DNA of 64,000 bases from Solea solea (taxonomy: Eukaryota; Chordata; Actinopteri; Pleuronectiformes; Soleidae): positions 26,419,436 to 26,483,435 of the forward strand of contig NC_081136.1 in assembly GCF_958295425.1 (NCBI RefSeq), read 5' to 3'. Shown here one piece after another: positions 36,681 to 50,800 of this stretch. Numbering within the stretch: the stretch's first letter is position 1; each line of letters starts with the position of its first letter. Under the pieces are notes generated by a model. That model was not told the origin of the DNA. It was given only the letters and a program-made list of their open reading frames with translations, and made no database searches. The translations under genes and the position numbers were made by a program.

Positions 36681-37007
36681 CTGTAAAATACTCATAGTAA
36701 ATAACTGTCTACTAGTTGCATCACTTATACAGCAAATTACTGTGTCCATGTACTTTTACACTCGGTCACTGTATTATTTTATATTAAATCCCTATCACGT
36801 AAGTAATACCAACTTCTGTTATACTGCATTACTGCATTTAATAGTATTACTACACAGTTATGCCATATATTAATGTGATTTAGCAGTGTTGTCTTGTATA
36901 GAAAATACATTTAACTGTGTTAATCATTTATTATATAATTTTCCTCTAATAGCAATGCCTAATTATACAATAAAACACAAAAATACAGTATTTTACTGTA
37001 AATGGTA
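36681..37007. mobile_element. Possible AT-rich MITE
   Basis: The left edge reads CACTGTAAAATACTC and the right edge CAGTATTTTACTGTAAA, an approximate inverted pair about 325 bp apart around AT-rich non-coding sequence. The ends are low in complexity, so this is tentative. Confidence 0.35.
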
Positions 37008-38301
37008 GCGGATAAAGCCTGTGAAATGACAAGGATGTAATTTATTGTGAAATTTATGGTTCCGTGGCTGCGTCTGAATCTCCTGTATTTCTTTTTTTGC
37101 ATCCATCCATGTGATGAAAAAGGTGCTCTCCGTGTCGGGATGGACACTCGGGTGTAATATGATGAACGGGGCAGCTCTTGCTTGCTGATAGCTCTGTTGT
37201 GAGAAAAGTCCGCGCAAAGTCGTGAATAATTGATGCAAACAGGACCAGGACCAGAAATAGTAGAGAGAGAGAGAAAAGGAAAGAGAGCAATTGTGAGGGA
37301 GCAGACAGTGTGAGCGATTACAAGACAGCAGGAAAGACGGTGAGGAACTGGGAAAAGAAAGATGGATAAAGGGAGGTCCAGCACTTTTAGCCCCCGAAAA
37401 AGCCGCCATTTATCAAATGCCCAGTCTCCTGCTGCGGACTACATTATTTACAACCACAGCTTTGCCAAAGTGGACACACGGAAGCCTTCAAAGGACTGAT
37501 CCAAGATTTTATTTTAAGCTATCAAATTCTGACTGCACTAGGCAGAGTTTTTATGGTTAAAAAAATAAATAAAAAATACAGTGTAATTAACTGTTGATAT
37601 TATCTTAAATATTGTCTTTTTTTTTTTTAGCGTTGCATCTGTATCATATGCACTTTTCACAGACTGACCCCAGTCAGACGGCAATTATCGGCAGCTTGCA
37701 TACACAGCACAATCAATTATATATGGTGTCTTTAATATGCTACCAGCAGCAATTTCTAACATACATCAATAAATAATTGCATCATTAATTATGAAACATA
37801 CTATAGGTTAACTAGTGCGGCAGACAAACTGTAGCCTCCCACTGTGCATATACTGTCAGCCTCTGATGATAATGAATGCTGAATGTCATGTTGTATACTG
37901 TATGTGCAACAGGGACAATACACAGAGAACACAAGCCTTATATACAACAAAAATAAATCTTCTGCACTGACTGTGTTTTTAGCCAAACAGCTATTTTCCG
38001 TTTTTAATCTCAGGGCAGGTAAAAAATGATGGTTTTGGTTCCCATTACACAGTCATTTGTGTCATTATTCTATTCATATTATATATGATATCAACCCTTT
38101 AACACTGAGCGTATCAAAGACGATGGAGAAAAAACCTGTACATTGTTTGCTTTTTTTGGCTGTTTTTGGACTTCGAGACAAAGACTCACTATATACACAC
38201 ACACTGACGGAGGTTCTGTCACTATAAGCTTAATTTCTGATGCCGCATCTTAGAGCCCATTTAACACTGCTCATACACAATCTAAACACACTGACTTGAA
38301 C

Positions 38302-38659
38302 TATATATGTATATATATGTATATGTGTATATATATATGTATATATGTATATGTGTATATATGTATATATGTGTATATTTGTATATATATGTATATATGT
38401 ATATGTGTATATTTGTATATATGTATATATGTATATGTGTATATATGTATATATGTATATATGTGTATATATGTATATATGTGTATATGTGTATATATAT
38501 ATGTATGTATATATATATACATATATGCGTGTATATATGTATATATATGTATGTATATGTATAAGTATATGTGTATATATGTATATGTATATGTGTATAT
38601 ATATATATACAGTATATGTATATATATATGTATATGTATATGTATATGTATATACACAT
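38302..38659. repeat. TATATG / TATATGTG array, about 360 bp
   Basis: Irregular repeats of TATATG, TATATGTG and TATATATG fill the whole stretch. All six frames are open over much of it and give Tyr/Ile/Thr/Cys/Val-rich nonsense, which explains several long open frames here. It directly follows a dispersed repeat copy (38093-38192). Confidence 0.9.
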
Positions 38660-41600
38660 ATCACTTCCTTTATGTCTTCAGGCAACACAAGATGTAAACA
38701 CCACTATGCTGAGAAACAGTGGAGCTGATGGACTTAATCAGCATTGACTGAACTCACACAGTGATCTTTATGTTTTAATTAACAACAATCTAATGTTTAG
38801 TACTCAGCTTCAAAAAGGATGAAAGCTTTTATTTCTTTTCTCTTTTCTTTTAAACCTCAGCTTCATAAATTATTACATTTTATTCTTATTCAGAATGTGA
38901 GGATCTGTCGCTGAATTCCAGCTGAGCTCATGCCTCTTTCTTCTGCTCCCAGACTGCGTCGACCAGTTACTGTCACTGTTTTAGCACTGCATAAAACTCC
39001 TCTGTCACTATCATCATCATCCACAGTAAACAACTCTCAACACAGTGGGTGGCTGATTAATTCATGTTAGTCCTACTTTAATGATTACTTTTGCGTCTCA
39101 CAGTTTCTTCTTCTGATTCGTGTTGTGACAAATCACATCAGACGAGGGGGATTTGAAGGGCAGGTATAGGTCAGCTCAGGAGTGAAGGGCGATGGGTATG
39201 GTTCAAATCCCTGGACCAGCTTGGAAGTAATCCTCCATCAGGAACCAGTGACTCTGTAGCCTTGATTTGACCTTTAGCGCTTGCAAACATTTGGTGTGTG
39301 TGTGTGATTTCTTTCTCTTTTACAGCTCATTTATGAACGAAGTCTGACTACCACTATGTGGTTGATTCAACACATATTTAGGTAAGAATGAGAGCAAAAA
39401 TGTAGTTGTGAGGAAACTGGGCCATCACAGCCACACATGCGACATGGTGAAACTTGAATAAAACAAGAAGAAGAAGAAGATGAAACTCTTCCTGTGCTTC
39501 ATTTTCACACACACACAGAAAGAGGTCACAGCTCAGAGGGTTTAAGTAAGATCCGAGCTCGGGGTGACTCCCTGCAGCTTTGCTGTTAATTTGGAAGACG
39601 AGCAACAGTGGCAGATTAGAAACAAGCAGCCACGACAGATAAACAGGGGAACATGCGGTGGCGCTCTACCAGACTCTGAGACCCCCTGTAGCTCGTCTGA
39701 GCTTCCACTTGATCTATGCTGCAGGACCTGGCTGCAGTAACCATCAATAACCACCAAGACGGTGATGAGTTGGTATTGTTCTGAGAAAAGGGTGGATGAC
39801 CTGGTGACTTCTGAAGTTAGTAAAGATGTTCTCAAACTTGCGGCCCGTGGGACACATGTGGTCCCCCAATCAATTTCATGCGGCCTGTAAGAGAGAAAAC
39901 GTCTAATTCGGTCCTTTTTAAATTAGCAACTTACATTCCTAAGCACCAACCTAACAACTTAAGTTACAACAAAGTATAGGGCCAGCTGGAACTCACTCTG
40001 GCACCCATAATTTGTCTACAGAGTGCTCCTCATTATGTCTTTGTTGAACCTAACCAAACTGGGGCAGAGGACCGATAACTCGACGACACAGTCCTCCCCA
40101 AGGTCAACTCAGGGGGGAATCAGCAGAGTAAGGCGCCAGACATATTGACCTGACGTCTCTCTCTCCTCCAAACCAAAGTTATACCTTAACACTGAGATTC
40201 ACAGGGATGCCCAGCGGTTAACATCTCCTTGTTCATGTTTGGCATTGTCTCAGTTCTCCTCAGATCTGAGCTCTTTCCAATAAAGCTTTTCAACTTTACT
40301 CATCACTGACTCCAGAAACCTCATCCTTGGTCGTCTCACCTAATAATCAAAATCTCTGCAACACGGCCCACCGCTTAATATCATGTTATAATGACATGTT
40401 ATTTCTGTATTTTTTTCTTTAACCGATTTCTTTTTACTCATAAATATGTTTATACTGTGAGCTATTTATCCTTCCATATCAAAGCAAACGCTCTTATTTT
40501 GAAATTCTATAAAATACCATCATAAATATTATTATTTTGATGTATTTTTCTCAAAATAAAAGTAGTTTTGTGTATTAAAACAAAGTATTGGATTTACAAA
40601 GTCTCATTTTGGAGTTTAAAAATAGAGCAGACTATAAGTGTAAATGATATAAAAGAATGAAAATGAAATCATGTTGTGTCTGTAACAGCTAAAGGCTAAA
40701 GTACTGACATTAGACTGGGCTGTGGTTTTGCCTTTGTGTCACTTATGTTCTCTGGATGTGATTCCTAAGCTGAGGTTAGGGTTTGCTCAAATCTGGTGGG
40801 ACATTTCTATTAATATTTTAAGTATTTTACGAGGCTTTAATCCAGAGGAGGGTGACTTCCACCTTTCCATTAGCGGCGACAGGGATGATTAATGGAGAGC
40901 TAAAAAAAGACAAACAAACACAAAACCATCCCAAAACACACCAAAATATGTCTGATCTGGACTCGTTTTACATTAAAAAACTAATTTAAAACTCTTTATA
41001 AAGATGTAAGTATCACTATGCATACATTTTATTCATCTAAAACAATCAAACATGGTTAATAATCAGCCATAATGCCTCATTTTTGTTCTATAAACGAATG
41101 GTTGTCTCAGTGACACACTGCAGTTGAAAGCTGTACAGGGATACAGCGCTATCTTGTGGTTTTCAGGTGTCACTGCACTTATTCTGCCAAATGAAAAATA
41201 ATTACACCTACATTTTACATTTTTTTTTTACTAATGAAGTGAGGAAAACTTGCTGCTTCATGTGAAGAGTATGCAGCACCACAACTGTGTGGACAGCTCC
41301 CTCTCAGCCTCAGCACTGTTTCCGACCAGTGCAACAGTATTCAACGCGTGAAGAACATGTGTCTGACTCGTGTCAAATTAACGAGGAAGATTGAATGAGA
41401 TTGTACAATTGAGCAATACAATTGAGCCTTAAAACTAGTGTTCTAAAAATGCAAAGGAAATTGTAAATGGAATTTAAAACAAAAATCCTGAATGTGCTGA
41501 AATATTTGTCTGAATGATTGAAATCAGAAATCAGTCATGTTGACTCAGCATTCCCAACTAGTAAGCAAAAAAAAAGCAAGATTTATTCAAATTAGCAAGA

Positions 41601-42599
41601 CTGCACTCTCTTTCTCTCTCTCCCTCACACACACACACACACTTTGTAAAGTGCAAAGTCACTGACAAGGTTTCACAGATTTAAGAGTAAAAGAGGTTTA
41701 GAGGGAATTAGTTTACAGGCATTGGGTTACACAAGGTCCAATTAAGAATACACACAAACAGAAGTTATATCCTTACATTAGTGTGTGTGTGTGTGGGTTG
41801 TAAGAAGGATGAGTGCAATCATGGCCATTAGATTGTAACTTTACTCATGTTCACATGTCTTGCTAATTTGAATAAATCCAATTTCTTCTTTGCTGTCACA
41901 CATCACAGAAGTTTGATTGGATAATCCCAATAAATGTCTCCTTGCTTTTTTTTTTATTTGCTGGACGAAAAGCTGAGAATTAATCCTCATTACACAATGG
42001 AGGAAAAGCTGTTAGGTTGACACGCTGCTTAAAGCATGTGTTAACTTTTGTCATGTGACAGCCACCACACAAATACACTTCCGTCATGTAATGCTCCTAT
42101 AAATTAGCCTGAAGTATTTGAGACCTTTAGTAATCTTGTAACTGATAATGTGAAGGTGATACATGTGAACTGACAACGTTTGTGTGTTCAATCAGAATAA
42201 GAGAGATTACAGAGTGGCCCCCCAAACTGCATGACACTGTATATTCAACACTAATACACATATACATAGGAGCAGCGATGCATATTTGTTTTATTAGATT
42301 CAACATGCACAGTAATCTGACCTACAGCTGCTCCCAAGTGAAGAGAGCCATGGACACTGAAGCTACTCTTCCTGTGTTTGTGACACAGGAAAATGGCAAA
42401 TCATCTGTATTTATATAGAGCTTTCAGTCTGTTTATGTGAAACAGTACTGTGAGTTATTGTCTTTGAGCTGAGAGTTAAATCACATCAGGATGAATACAT
42501 TTGTTTGACCATTTTGTGATGTCAGCTGTCCTTCCTCATGATTATATTCAATGTGGATATTGGAACTGTTATCAAGGAGAGTAAAATACTATGTTTTGA

Positions 42600-42800
42600 T
42601 CGTGTGCTTTACACTACAATTTGCACATACTTTAATACCCTCTCACACGCTGCCGGCACAGCCATCAGGAGCAATTTGGGGTTAAGTGTCTTGCCCAGGG
42701 ACACATCAGCATAAAGACTATAAGAGAGCCACGAAACAAACCCACAACCTTCCATTTGAAAGACGACTCACTCTCCAGCTGAGCTACCGTCGCCCCGAAA
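42600..42800. repeat. Common fish interspersed repeat fragment
   Basis: Contains GGAGCAATTTGGGGTTAAG, TGTCTTGCCCAGGGACAC and CCAGCTGAGCTACCGTCG, wording shared by a repeat that is very abundant in fish genomes. Class not assigned. Confidence 0.5.
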
Positions 42801-43659
42801 ATCAAGCCAGATAAACAATAATTGCCACAGGCAAAACAACATAATCACGTCGTTCACAGTTAATACCCAGTTTTAACAGCATCCATTCAGCCTGTTTTTA
42901 TTAAGATGGCTTTCTCGCACATTTAAAATAGTGGCCAGCAAATTGGTTTTCACCCTTTTTTTTTGTTAATCCCAAAGCAAGAGCAACAACAACAACAACA
43001 ACAATGCCTTCAGTCTCAGATAAAAAAAAAGCAGGCACAGTTCATCTTGAATTACAACATAGAGAATTCAACCATGTTTGAATGAGTCATTGCCTTTATA
43101 TCTTTCTTATTATATTACAGAACTTTCAGGCAAACTTAAATTTGACAATTTGACAAACATGGAAACACCACAGCTGGTGGTGTTCTAAGACTTTATACTG
43201 CAGTGCTATATGCTGCAGATTTAACTGTCACATTCATGTTCCTGCCTGAACAAGTTACCCACTCACATTTACTCACTAAATCCTCTAGGAGGCAGTGTGT
43301 GACTGCAGCCTCATCAGAAAGAGCTGGACTCATGAATTCCTGATAATAAATGAACTGATAATGATGTACATTTTTTATTTATTTAAACACTTAGTATGAA
43401 ACATCACATATCGCAATCCTGCAATTTTAAAGGATAGTGTAGTTGTTTTTAAGTACTCAGGGCACGGAGACTAGAGTACAATTTATACATTTTCTTTTCA
43501 CAAAATATTATTAAAATTCATACTGTATGCTACTGTTGTGAATGTTTTCATTAGTTTCACATGCTGTCAGACAGTGCTTTGAAAATATAACCTAAACCTA
43601 AGGTAACTAAGAAAATGAAAGGGCTGTATGTACATGAAGGTGGGTGTAGACTTCCAGTT

Positions 43660-43870
43660 TGCAGAGTGAATCTAGACAGGAACTAAGACTTTATTTAATA
43701 GCCACTAGGGGGCGACTTCTGAAATTGGAGAATGCAGATTTGATTTATAACATCAGTAAACATTTTGGTGAGGATGTAATGGCCTCCAAAGCTGGTTTCA
43801 GGTCTTCTCCACAAAAACTTGATCTCAATTACGTAAACAATGTTCCCATTTAGAGGAAAACAGATGGACT
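43660..43870. repeat. Dispersed repeat, copy related to 61560-61800
   Basis: Shares GGTTTCAGGTCTT, and TTCCCATTTAGAGGAAAA some 50 bp later, with a copy at about 61575-61660. It also contains CCACTAGGGGGCGACTTC, a phrase frequent in fish repeats. Confidence 0.45.
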
Positions 43871-43874
43871 ATGG

Positions 43875-44143
43875 CAGTGTTTCCCAAGCTTCCGTGACCC
43901 CAATCACAAAATTGATCGTGACGAGCAAATTTGCATATCATTTGAGCGACTTGTTGTCAGTCATTTTTGTATTCATTTTGAATCGGTAAACAAATCCTTT
44001 CCAAGTAAACTCCATTTTATGCATGATGTATTTAAACATAAACATAAATCTCACCTAGAGATTTATGGAACTTCTGTTTTGGACCCCATAAAATGCTCCT
44101 GCGACCAATGTGTGGGCCCTGACCCAGTGTTTGAGAACCACTG
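43875..44143. mobile_element. Small hAT-like element
   Basis: The left end is CAGTGTTTCCCAAGC and the reverse complement of the right end is CAGTGGTTCTCAAACAC. These are the familiar CAGTGxTTCxCAA ends of Charlie-type hAT elements. 269 bp, no coding capacity. I did not see a convincing 8-bp target duplication. Confidence 0.6.
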
Positions 44144-44562
44144 TGGTCTGACAGCAGGGTATATCTCTGCAAATATTATTAGGTTATTTAATTTGCCCCT
44201 TCTTTTACGTGGTTGTCCCTGTTTAGATGAAGGTGTTCCAGTTTCCTAACCGGCTTTAAAGTGTTTTATAGACATGTCATCTTTAAATTTCATATCCTGG
44301 GTGTTTGTTTAACTTTTTATTTGTTTTCCTCATAATATCTTATTAATAAGCACAGAAGCTGCTCTTTATCCGGATAACATTCCAATAATGTCCGTGTGCA
44401 GCGTGCACACCCGCACAGCCCCTAACTTTACACGATCCTGATTGGTGGAGACGCAGTCAGTGAGGGTGGCGCAAAGCATGTGCTTCATTAGCATAACAAT
44501 CCCACCTCATAAATGTACCGGCGGCCTTACCTGATGTCGCTGAGGGTATCACACACTCACAG

Positions 44563-44591
44563 AGGAGGAGAGGAGAGGAGAGGAGAGGAGG
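44563..44591. repeat. GGAGA pentanucleotide repeat upstream of slc13a4
   Basis: About five GGAGA units lie 235 bp upstream of the likely start codon, in the presumed promoter or 5' leader. GA-rich tracts of this kind are common in promoters. Nothing more can be said from sequence. Confidence 0.7.
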
Positions 44592-44825
44592 CTCGGACAC
44601 GGTGGACACCAGTTCCCCGACCTCACGCATACACACTCCACCAGCGTCTGCAGTCTGTGCGTAAAAGCGCACAGCCAAGACAGACTTCAGAGACGGCTTC
44701 CCTCTCCCTCCCTCCTGCCTGCTCTTCAGGGTCTCGCCCGTGACCCTCAGGCCCGCTTCTGCTGAGTTGTGGCCGGTGCGTTCCAGAGCCCCGGGTCACC
44801 CATGAGGCTTGAGGCCGCAGCCAGG

Positions 44826-47800
44826 ATGGATGTGTTCAGGAAGCTGTGGAGTGCGAGGAATATGATCGTCGTCGTGTTCATCCCGCTGGCCCTGCTTCCA
44901 TTACCACTCATCCACCCCACCAGCGTGAGCAAAAATATTATTATTATAATTAGTAGTAGTAGTAGTTGTTGTTGTAGAAGAAGTATTATTATACAAGCAG
45001 AACTGAAAAGTAACTTCTGTCATTCATGAAGTTGTTATGTTATTATTATTCAACCAATGAATGTTCCAGCAGTGTGTGGCAGGCAAGATGCACATACATA
45101 GGCAAACGCTACATTTTTAATAACTGAAAGTTGCTCTCAACAAAGTTTTCAGCGATTGGTTATAAAGATAATATAAGTGTGTTAATTACCTAGACAAAAA
45201 TCCATAAAGCTGTAAACAAAGCCTCCAGCTGATGTGTTGATAAGGCCCTCCTGATTGCTTCTAATGGTTGCTGCTGTGTCCTGATGGGATTTCGGTTTGT
45301 TTGTGTGTGTGGGATAGAGAGAGAGAGAGATAGAGATAGAGAGAGAGAGACAGTCAAAAGGCACACTGTTCCTGTTTTGATGAATGCTTGTTACAGAGCT
45401 GTCCTGATCATCAGCTGAGTACTTTCTCTCTCTTTGTGTGAGTGTGTGTGTGTGTGTGGAGGAGATGTCTCTACATGTTGATGAGATGGAGATGAGTGTT
45501 GTGCTTAAAGAGATAGTTCAGGTTTTGTGAAGTGTGGTTGTTTGAGGGTGAGTCTGCCACCTCAGACGCTGATGCTGCTCTTGAAAACACAGATTTAGCA
45601 AAGACATCTCATGTCTTCAGTATCTTCAGAACATGTTGGCCACTTTTGCTCACCGAGAGTTTGAATGACTCTAAGTCAAAGTGTATACGTCGCTCGCTGT
45701 CCCACACCAAAGTTCATAGAGAAACTCACTGCAGCTGCTGCTCTACTGTTGCCTCATTTGGACAGTTTGTCACTTAACTAAATGATCCTAAACATTGAAG
45801 TCACAAGATATTAAATCTTTAAAGAAAACATTGGTGCTGGCATGGTGCGAACCTTTGAGGCTGCATCTCAGCGTCAGCATCAGTTGGCACTTCAAATATG
45901 TCAAACCCTCAACACACACTTTAAAGACATCTGAAGTGAACAATGTCTTCATAGGTTTGGGTCTGGGCTGTAGCTCATGTTTGCTTTTAGAACATTTCTG
46001 CAGACATTTCAACTTGACAACAATAGGATTATCTCAATCTGCACAAACCCAATCTTGGGAAAACGTGTTGCTGTTTGTTGCCAGGGTCAGATACTGAGTA
46101 AAGTTTTGTTGCATTGAGTGTGTAAATTCAACACATCTGACATGCATTTCACTGTATGTGAGATTGTACTTTGCTGTGTCACACTTTCGGGATTTCAAAA
46201 AGGTTTTTTTTTTTTTTGGAAGTCTAAGGTCCAAATGATGCCCATTAGCCCCAGTTTGCCTCAGCAAACACCGGATTGGTTACAACAAAAACACTTTCTG
46301 TTCTGAAACTGTTTCCTTTGAAACTCCCAAAGACACATTAAATCACACAGAAGAAAAGGTATTCCATCCAAAAAAAAGGGAAAAAAAAGACTTAACTAGT
46401 TGCCCAGGTTGCACCACTTGCACAAACCATGGTAGAGGGGAATTAACTCTCTCGTGGCAGCTCAAGAGAAGCTTAAGTAAAACAAAACAAATTGTTAGAG
46501 AGAAATCATTTGGATTGTTTTTCCTAAATGTAATAAATATAATAGTTAAGAAATACATTGATTACGCTTCATTCATGTAATATAAACTGATGAGTGAGTG
46601 CTCACTTTACACAATTACAATCACCAACAGTGAAGAACAACCTTTTTAAATGACCTATTTCCCATTGTGCAAACACATCTTATATTTCAGATAAGAATCC
46701 CAGTTTAAGTGTTGATCAATAGTTAAACACACCGACACATTGCATACGTTCACATGTATTTAAATTCCCTTTATGGTTCTATTTTCAATAGTTCACAGAA
46801 GGTTAATTAGCACACAAATATTAGCACTGGGCTAAATAAGTTGGTAAATAACATGTAACAGAGGTATAGTGGGCACAGGTGTGTGCTAATTGTTACTTTT
46901 GAATGATTCACATACAAACTTGTGTATCTCATATCATCATTGATTGAAGGTGTGTGTCACATGCTCACACGTTGTTGATTAGCCACTCAGCGCTGTCAGC
47001 CAGGAGCCTTGTTATTCTGTCAGGACTGGTGCATGTTTGGCAGGAGTAGGCGGCACATGATGAGGCCGGGGGGTGGAGTGGGGGGGGGGCAAAAGAACAA
47101 AAGCAGCACTACAAAGAAAAAGAAAGAAACAATCCAAGCAATTAAGTTATATAATCAACCTAAGGCCACGCTGGATTTTGGCCCCCACGTGGCCCAGATG
47201 GTGTGAGGAATGTGCCGGAGGTTGAGAGTGACTGTGTGATGGTGTTTGTTGTGGTGCTGTGTCCAGCTGCAGCGGGACAGAACATCAGCTGGGTGCAGTC
47301 ACAGAGGTGAGACACGGAGAAGCCGAGTTAGTGAGAGACCTGCACGATGTCACGCTCCAACCGGGGACATTTCCCCAAACTTTCATGGCCTCAACAAAAA
47401 GGTTGAGCTCAGCTGGGGGCTTTAAATGAAACCAAACCAACTCTTAGGCACCTGAGGTTCAACACTTCTAACACTTCACAATTCACCTGTAATGCCTCCT
47501 CAAAGTGTAGATCTAAAGCCAAGCTGTGCTCACAGCGCCCTCTGCTGGACTATGCAGTTATTACTCCAGATGGTCTGAGGAGCTTCTAAGCTTTGTATTT
47601 GACTCCCTAAAGCTAAGTGTACTTCTTTGTCTGTATCTTGATACTAATTATAAAGCATTTAGTAGGAAACTAGTGGCATGCACCACCATTACTGGGATTC
47701 CTACCAAGTTGTTGTTGCAGTCTTGTTGTTGTAGCTGCTCATTAAATTAAATTAAATATGGTGCTTAAATTGTCATTGCTTTGAACTTACATAGATATTT

Positions 47801-50800
47801 GTAGATGTCAGTAAATGTACCTCCATAGCACTGAAGATGGCACTGGGCAGCAGCCAGCTCTGGTTCATCCTGTAGAATACCTCAGTGTTCCTGGTCTTGT
47901 AATGGAAGTAAGGAGTGGCATGAACTCATTATCTCCTGATATTGAGATACATGTGGTTTAGAGGAACATCAGACACAGAGGGGCAGGTATAAGATGGCAC
48001 CATACAGTAGGCAGGCGAACATGGGGTGCTCCAACAAAGGCTTGACCATTGAGTGGAGGGAATGCATGTTTAATCTTTAAAGGTGACATCTAATAGTGAG
48101 ACTGCATATTGTGTTTATCTCTTCCTTTCACAAGCACATTGGGAAACATTTGGTGGCCCAAAGGAAGGGCATTAAGGATAGAACCTTAAAGCTAATGTAC
48201 AGCAAAGCTCTTGCCTACGTACACATGAATTCTTCATTTTAAATCTATACAAACAATCTCTGAAAACAAACCCTAAATGTTACATGTGACATATCCTTGG
48301 TACATGAATGATTCAGGGTGTTTTACACAACACTTCTCTAAATGTAAAGGTGAAGTTGGGACTGGAGCGGTAACATCATATAAAACAAACAGGATTAGAA
48401 CATTAAGACCTAAAGTTTTGCCGTATGGAAAGACCATATTCTGTTTTATATTACATGTTAGAATGTTTTAGGGCTCCACTAAACATTACATTACTAAACT
48501 TACTCATCTATCTATGTATTTTGTGTACACTGTAGCTTAGTGTGTGTGATTAGATCCCTGACCTAATCTGCCTATCTTGAAGCCACTGTGTGTGTGTGTG
48601 TGTGTGTGTTCACCTCTATATCCTAAACTGAGCACAGAGAACAGGGAGCTGATGAGACAATCAATGAGCTACTGTTGCAAACATTTAATAATGATTAGGT
48701 TTAAAAAGAAAATGATTAACTAGGCCACGTTATCATATATAATTAGTTAAATAATGCACAGAAACACACTCTTCAAAAGCGTATCTCACAGGCCATTTTC
48801 CCCATCAGATCACCATTATTGTATTGGCCGCTGCTCTGTGACACGTGTCAGTGTAAAGTCTGGAGGTTGAGACCTGCACCTCTGCTTACCTCAGCACTTT
48901 GGCATTGACTTGCAAAACAAAAAACAGCACAAACGAATGTTTAAGGATCTGCAGCTGTTGAGTTTGTGTGACAACTGTCCTCTGATAGACATAAACCAAT
49001 AATCAATGAGCAGTGATCATTGAATCACATCAGTGTTTACTTATTAATCCATGCTTGTCTCTTTTATTTGTTCTTTCTTCCCCGAATGCCGCCTCTCCTG
49101 TCCTCTTTCCATTCATCTCAATCTCAGTTAAAATCAAGAGATTTTGGCCTTAACTTGACTGCGTTAATCCCGTTATCAGGCAACCTTCTCAGTTACCTCA
49201 TGCTTCCTGAGGGTGAAGGTCTAGTTGTGAGTGATGTGCTTCTTATTCATCTTCATTAACGAAGAACACACAGGAAAGCTAGTGGCTAATGTGCAAAACC
49301 ATACTTTTATAATACATAGCCTGAGAGCCTCTGAGTTCATGAATTTCAGATGAATTGATTTTTTTTTTCCTCATGTAAATGTATTGCAAGCTTGCACTGT
49401 ATGCCAGTGTCAATGGCAGGAACACGGTCTAATACAGTAGGAAGGACACGTTTCAAAAATTGCCACAATTTTAGATGTAACCACATTAATGAAAGTCGTG
49501 ATCATTTTCACAAGGTCTTAACAAAATGTCACGAGATTCCTCTTTAGCTTTTAAACGTTGGGGAGCGTGTGACTAAGCCTGCTGGTGTTACAACAGAAGC
49601 GCAGCATGCAGACTGGTATGTTGATATTATGTAACCACAACAAGATTAATAGCGACATCGGTGTGGTTTGTGTTCTTGAGCGAGTCTGTGTGTGTACTCC
49701 ATTTTGTTACCAGTTAAACACCTTTTCTTTGGATAAACTCGCCTGTTTCTGGACCAGTAGTCCTCATGGAGACCATAGTCTGGTCCTCATGAAGAAGAAA
49801 CTCATTTCTCAGACCCTGCGATAAGGCTTTATAAATGAATGCAGTGTCCTAACGAGACTAACTGTGCAAACCTGTGTGTGTGTGTGTAACAAGCGCCTAA
49901 AAGAGCATATTTTATGATCTTATAAAGGATCTTCGCTCCTGTTTGTCTTTATTATGAGAGTTATTTAGAGCGTGACATGAGTGATTTAGAGACTGGAAGT
50001 GGGTCTTTAATATTTGGAACAATCTTTTGATTTTGTTGCCATATGTTGTTGCACGTGCAGGAGGCGTGCTGTGCGTACGTGCTGATGGTGACAGCAGTAT
50101 ACTGGGTGTCCGAGGCCGTTCCTCTGGGTGCTGCTGCTCTGGTCCCAGCTTTCCTCTACCCGCTGTTCGGAGTCCTCAAGTCCAGCGAGGTAAGTCTGTT
50201 GAGCTGATTCTGCAGGATGCTTGACGTTTTATGTGTCAGTCTCTTCATCTGGTGAGTTTTCTTTTAATACAAATTAAATTTGCACGTGTATAAAAGATAA
50301 TTGATCACACAGCTGCAGAGACACAGTATAGTAAACCTCTTGGTCCAATATCCAGACGGACCTGGACCTATTTGTATGTATCACTGATATCTGCCACGTT
50401 TTAACGTAGGTTTTCTTGCCTTAATGGCACCAGAGGTCCAGGAAATGGAGCCCAATTACATGTGCTTTTAATATTTTTTACTATATTTACAAATGTAATC
50501 AGCTCCAATATAGACGGTTTAATGAAGTATTGTATGTGTAGTTTTATCAGAAAGCCAGCAATAATATCACTTGACTTAATGAAACATTTGCTCATCGAGT
50601 GAAGACACTCCAATGGCTCCACATGTAGATGTTACAGTGTGGTGACCTTTGACACTGTTATTGAGAGAAGCTGGTAAACTGTGTTGGGCTCAACAGTGAC
50701 CCAAGGCTGCCTTTGAATATTGGGATATCCGATTATTACAATGTGTTACTGTGCTGGTGTTAAGAGTCACCTGATCAAACTGCTGCACATGTAGATGTAC

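Larger units (their letters stand above)
33371..44550. other. Spacer between divergent sushi and slc13a4 genes
   Basis: About 11 kb with no exon I can support. The first part should hold the sushi gene promoter and 5' leader. A TG microsatellite lies at 33666-33690. It contains a hAT-type element (34998-35660), a possible MITE (36681-37007), a TATATG array (38302-38659), fish repeat pieces (39820-39900, 42600-42800, 43660-43870) and a hAT-like element (43875-44143). Longer minus-strand frames near 36959-37409 have no domain. Confidence 0.5.

Noticed and set aside
36959..37409. Overlapping minus-strand frames of 138 and 141 codons
   Set aside because: Low-complexity Ser/Leu/Phe composition from CT-rich sequence, no splice partners, no domain.
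38230..38728. Several open frames of 85-152 codons on both strands rich in Tyr, Ile, Thr or Cys/Val
   Set aside because: They are translations of the TATATG array, which has few stops in any frame.
42600..42800. tRNA gene
   Set aside because: The phrase CCAGCTGAGCTACCG looks tRNA-like but no cloverleaf with a T-arm and acceptor stem could be formed. It is part of a common fish repeat.
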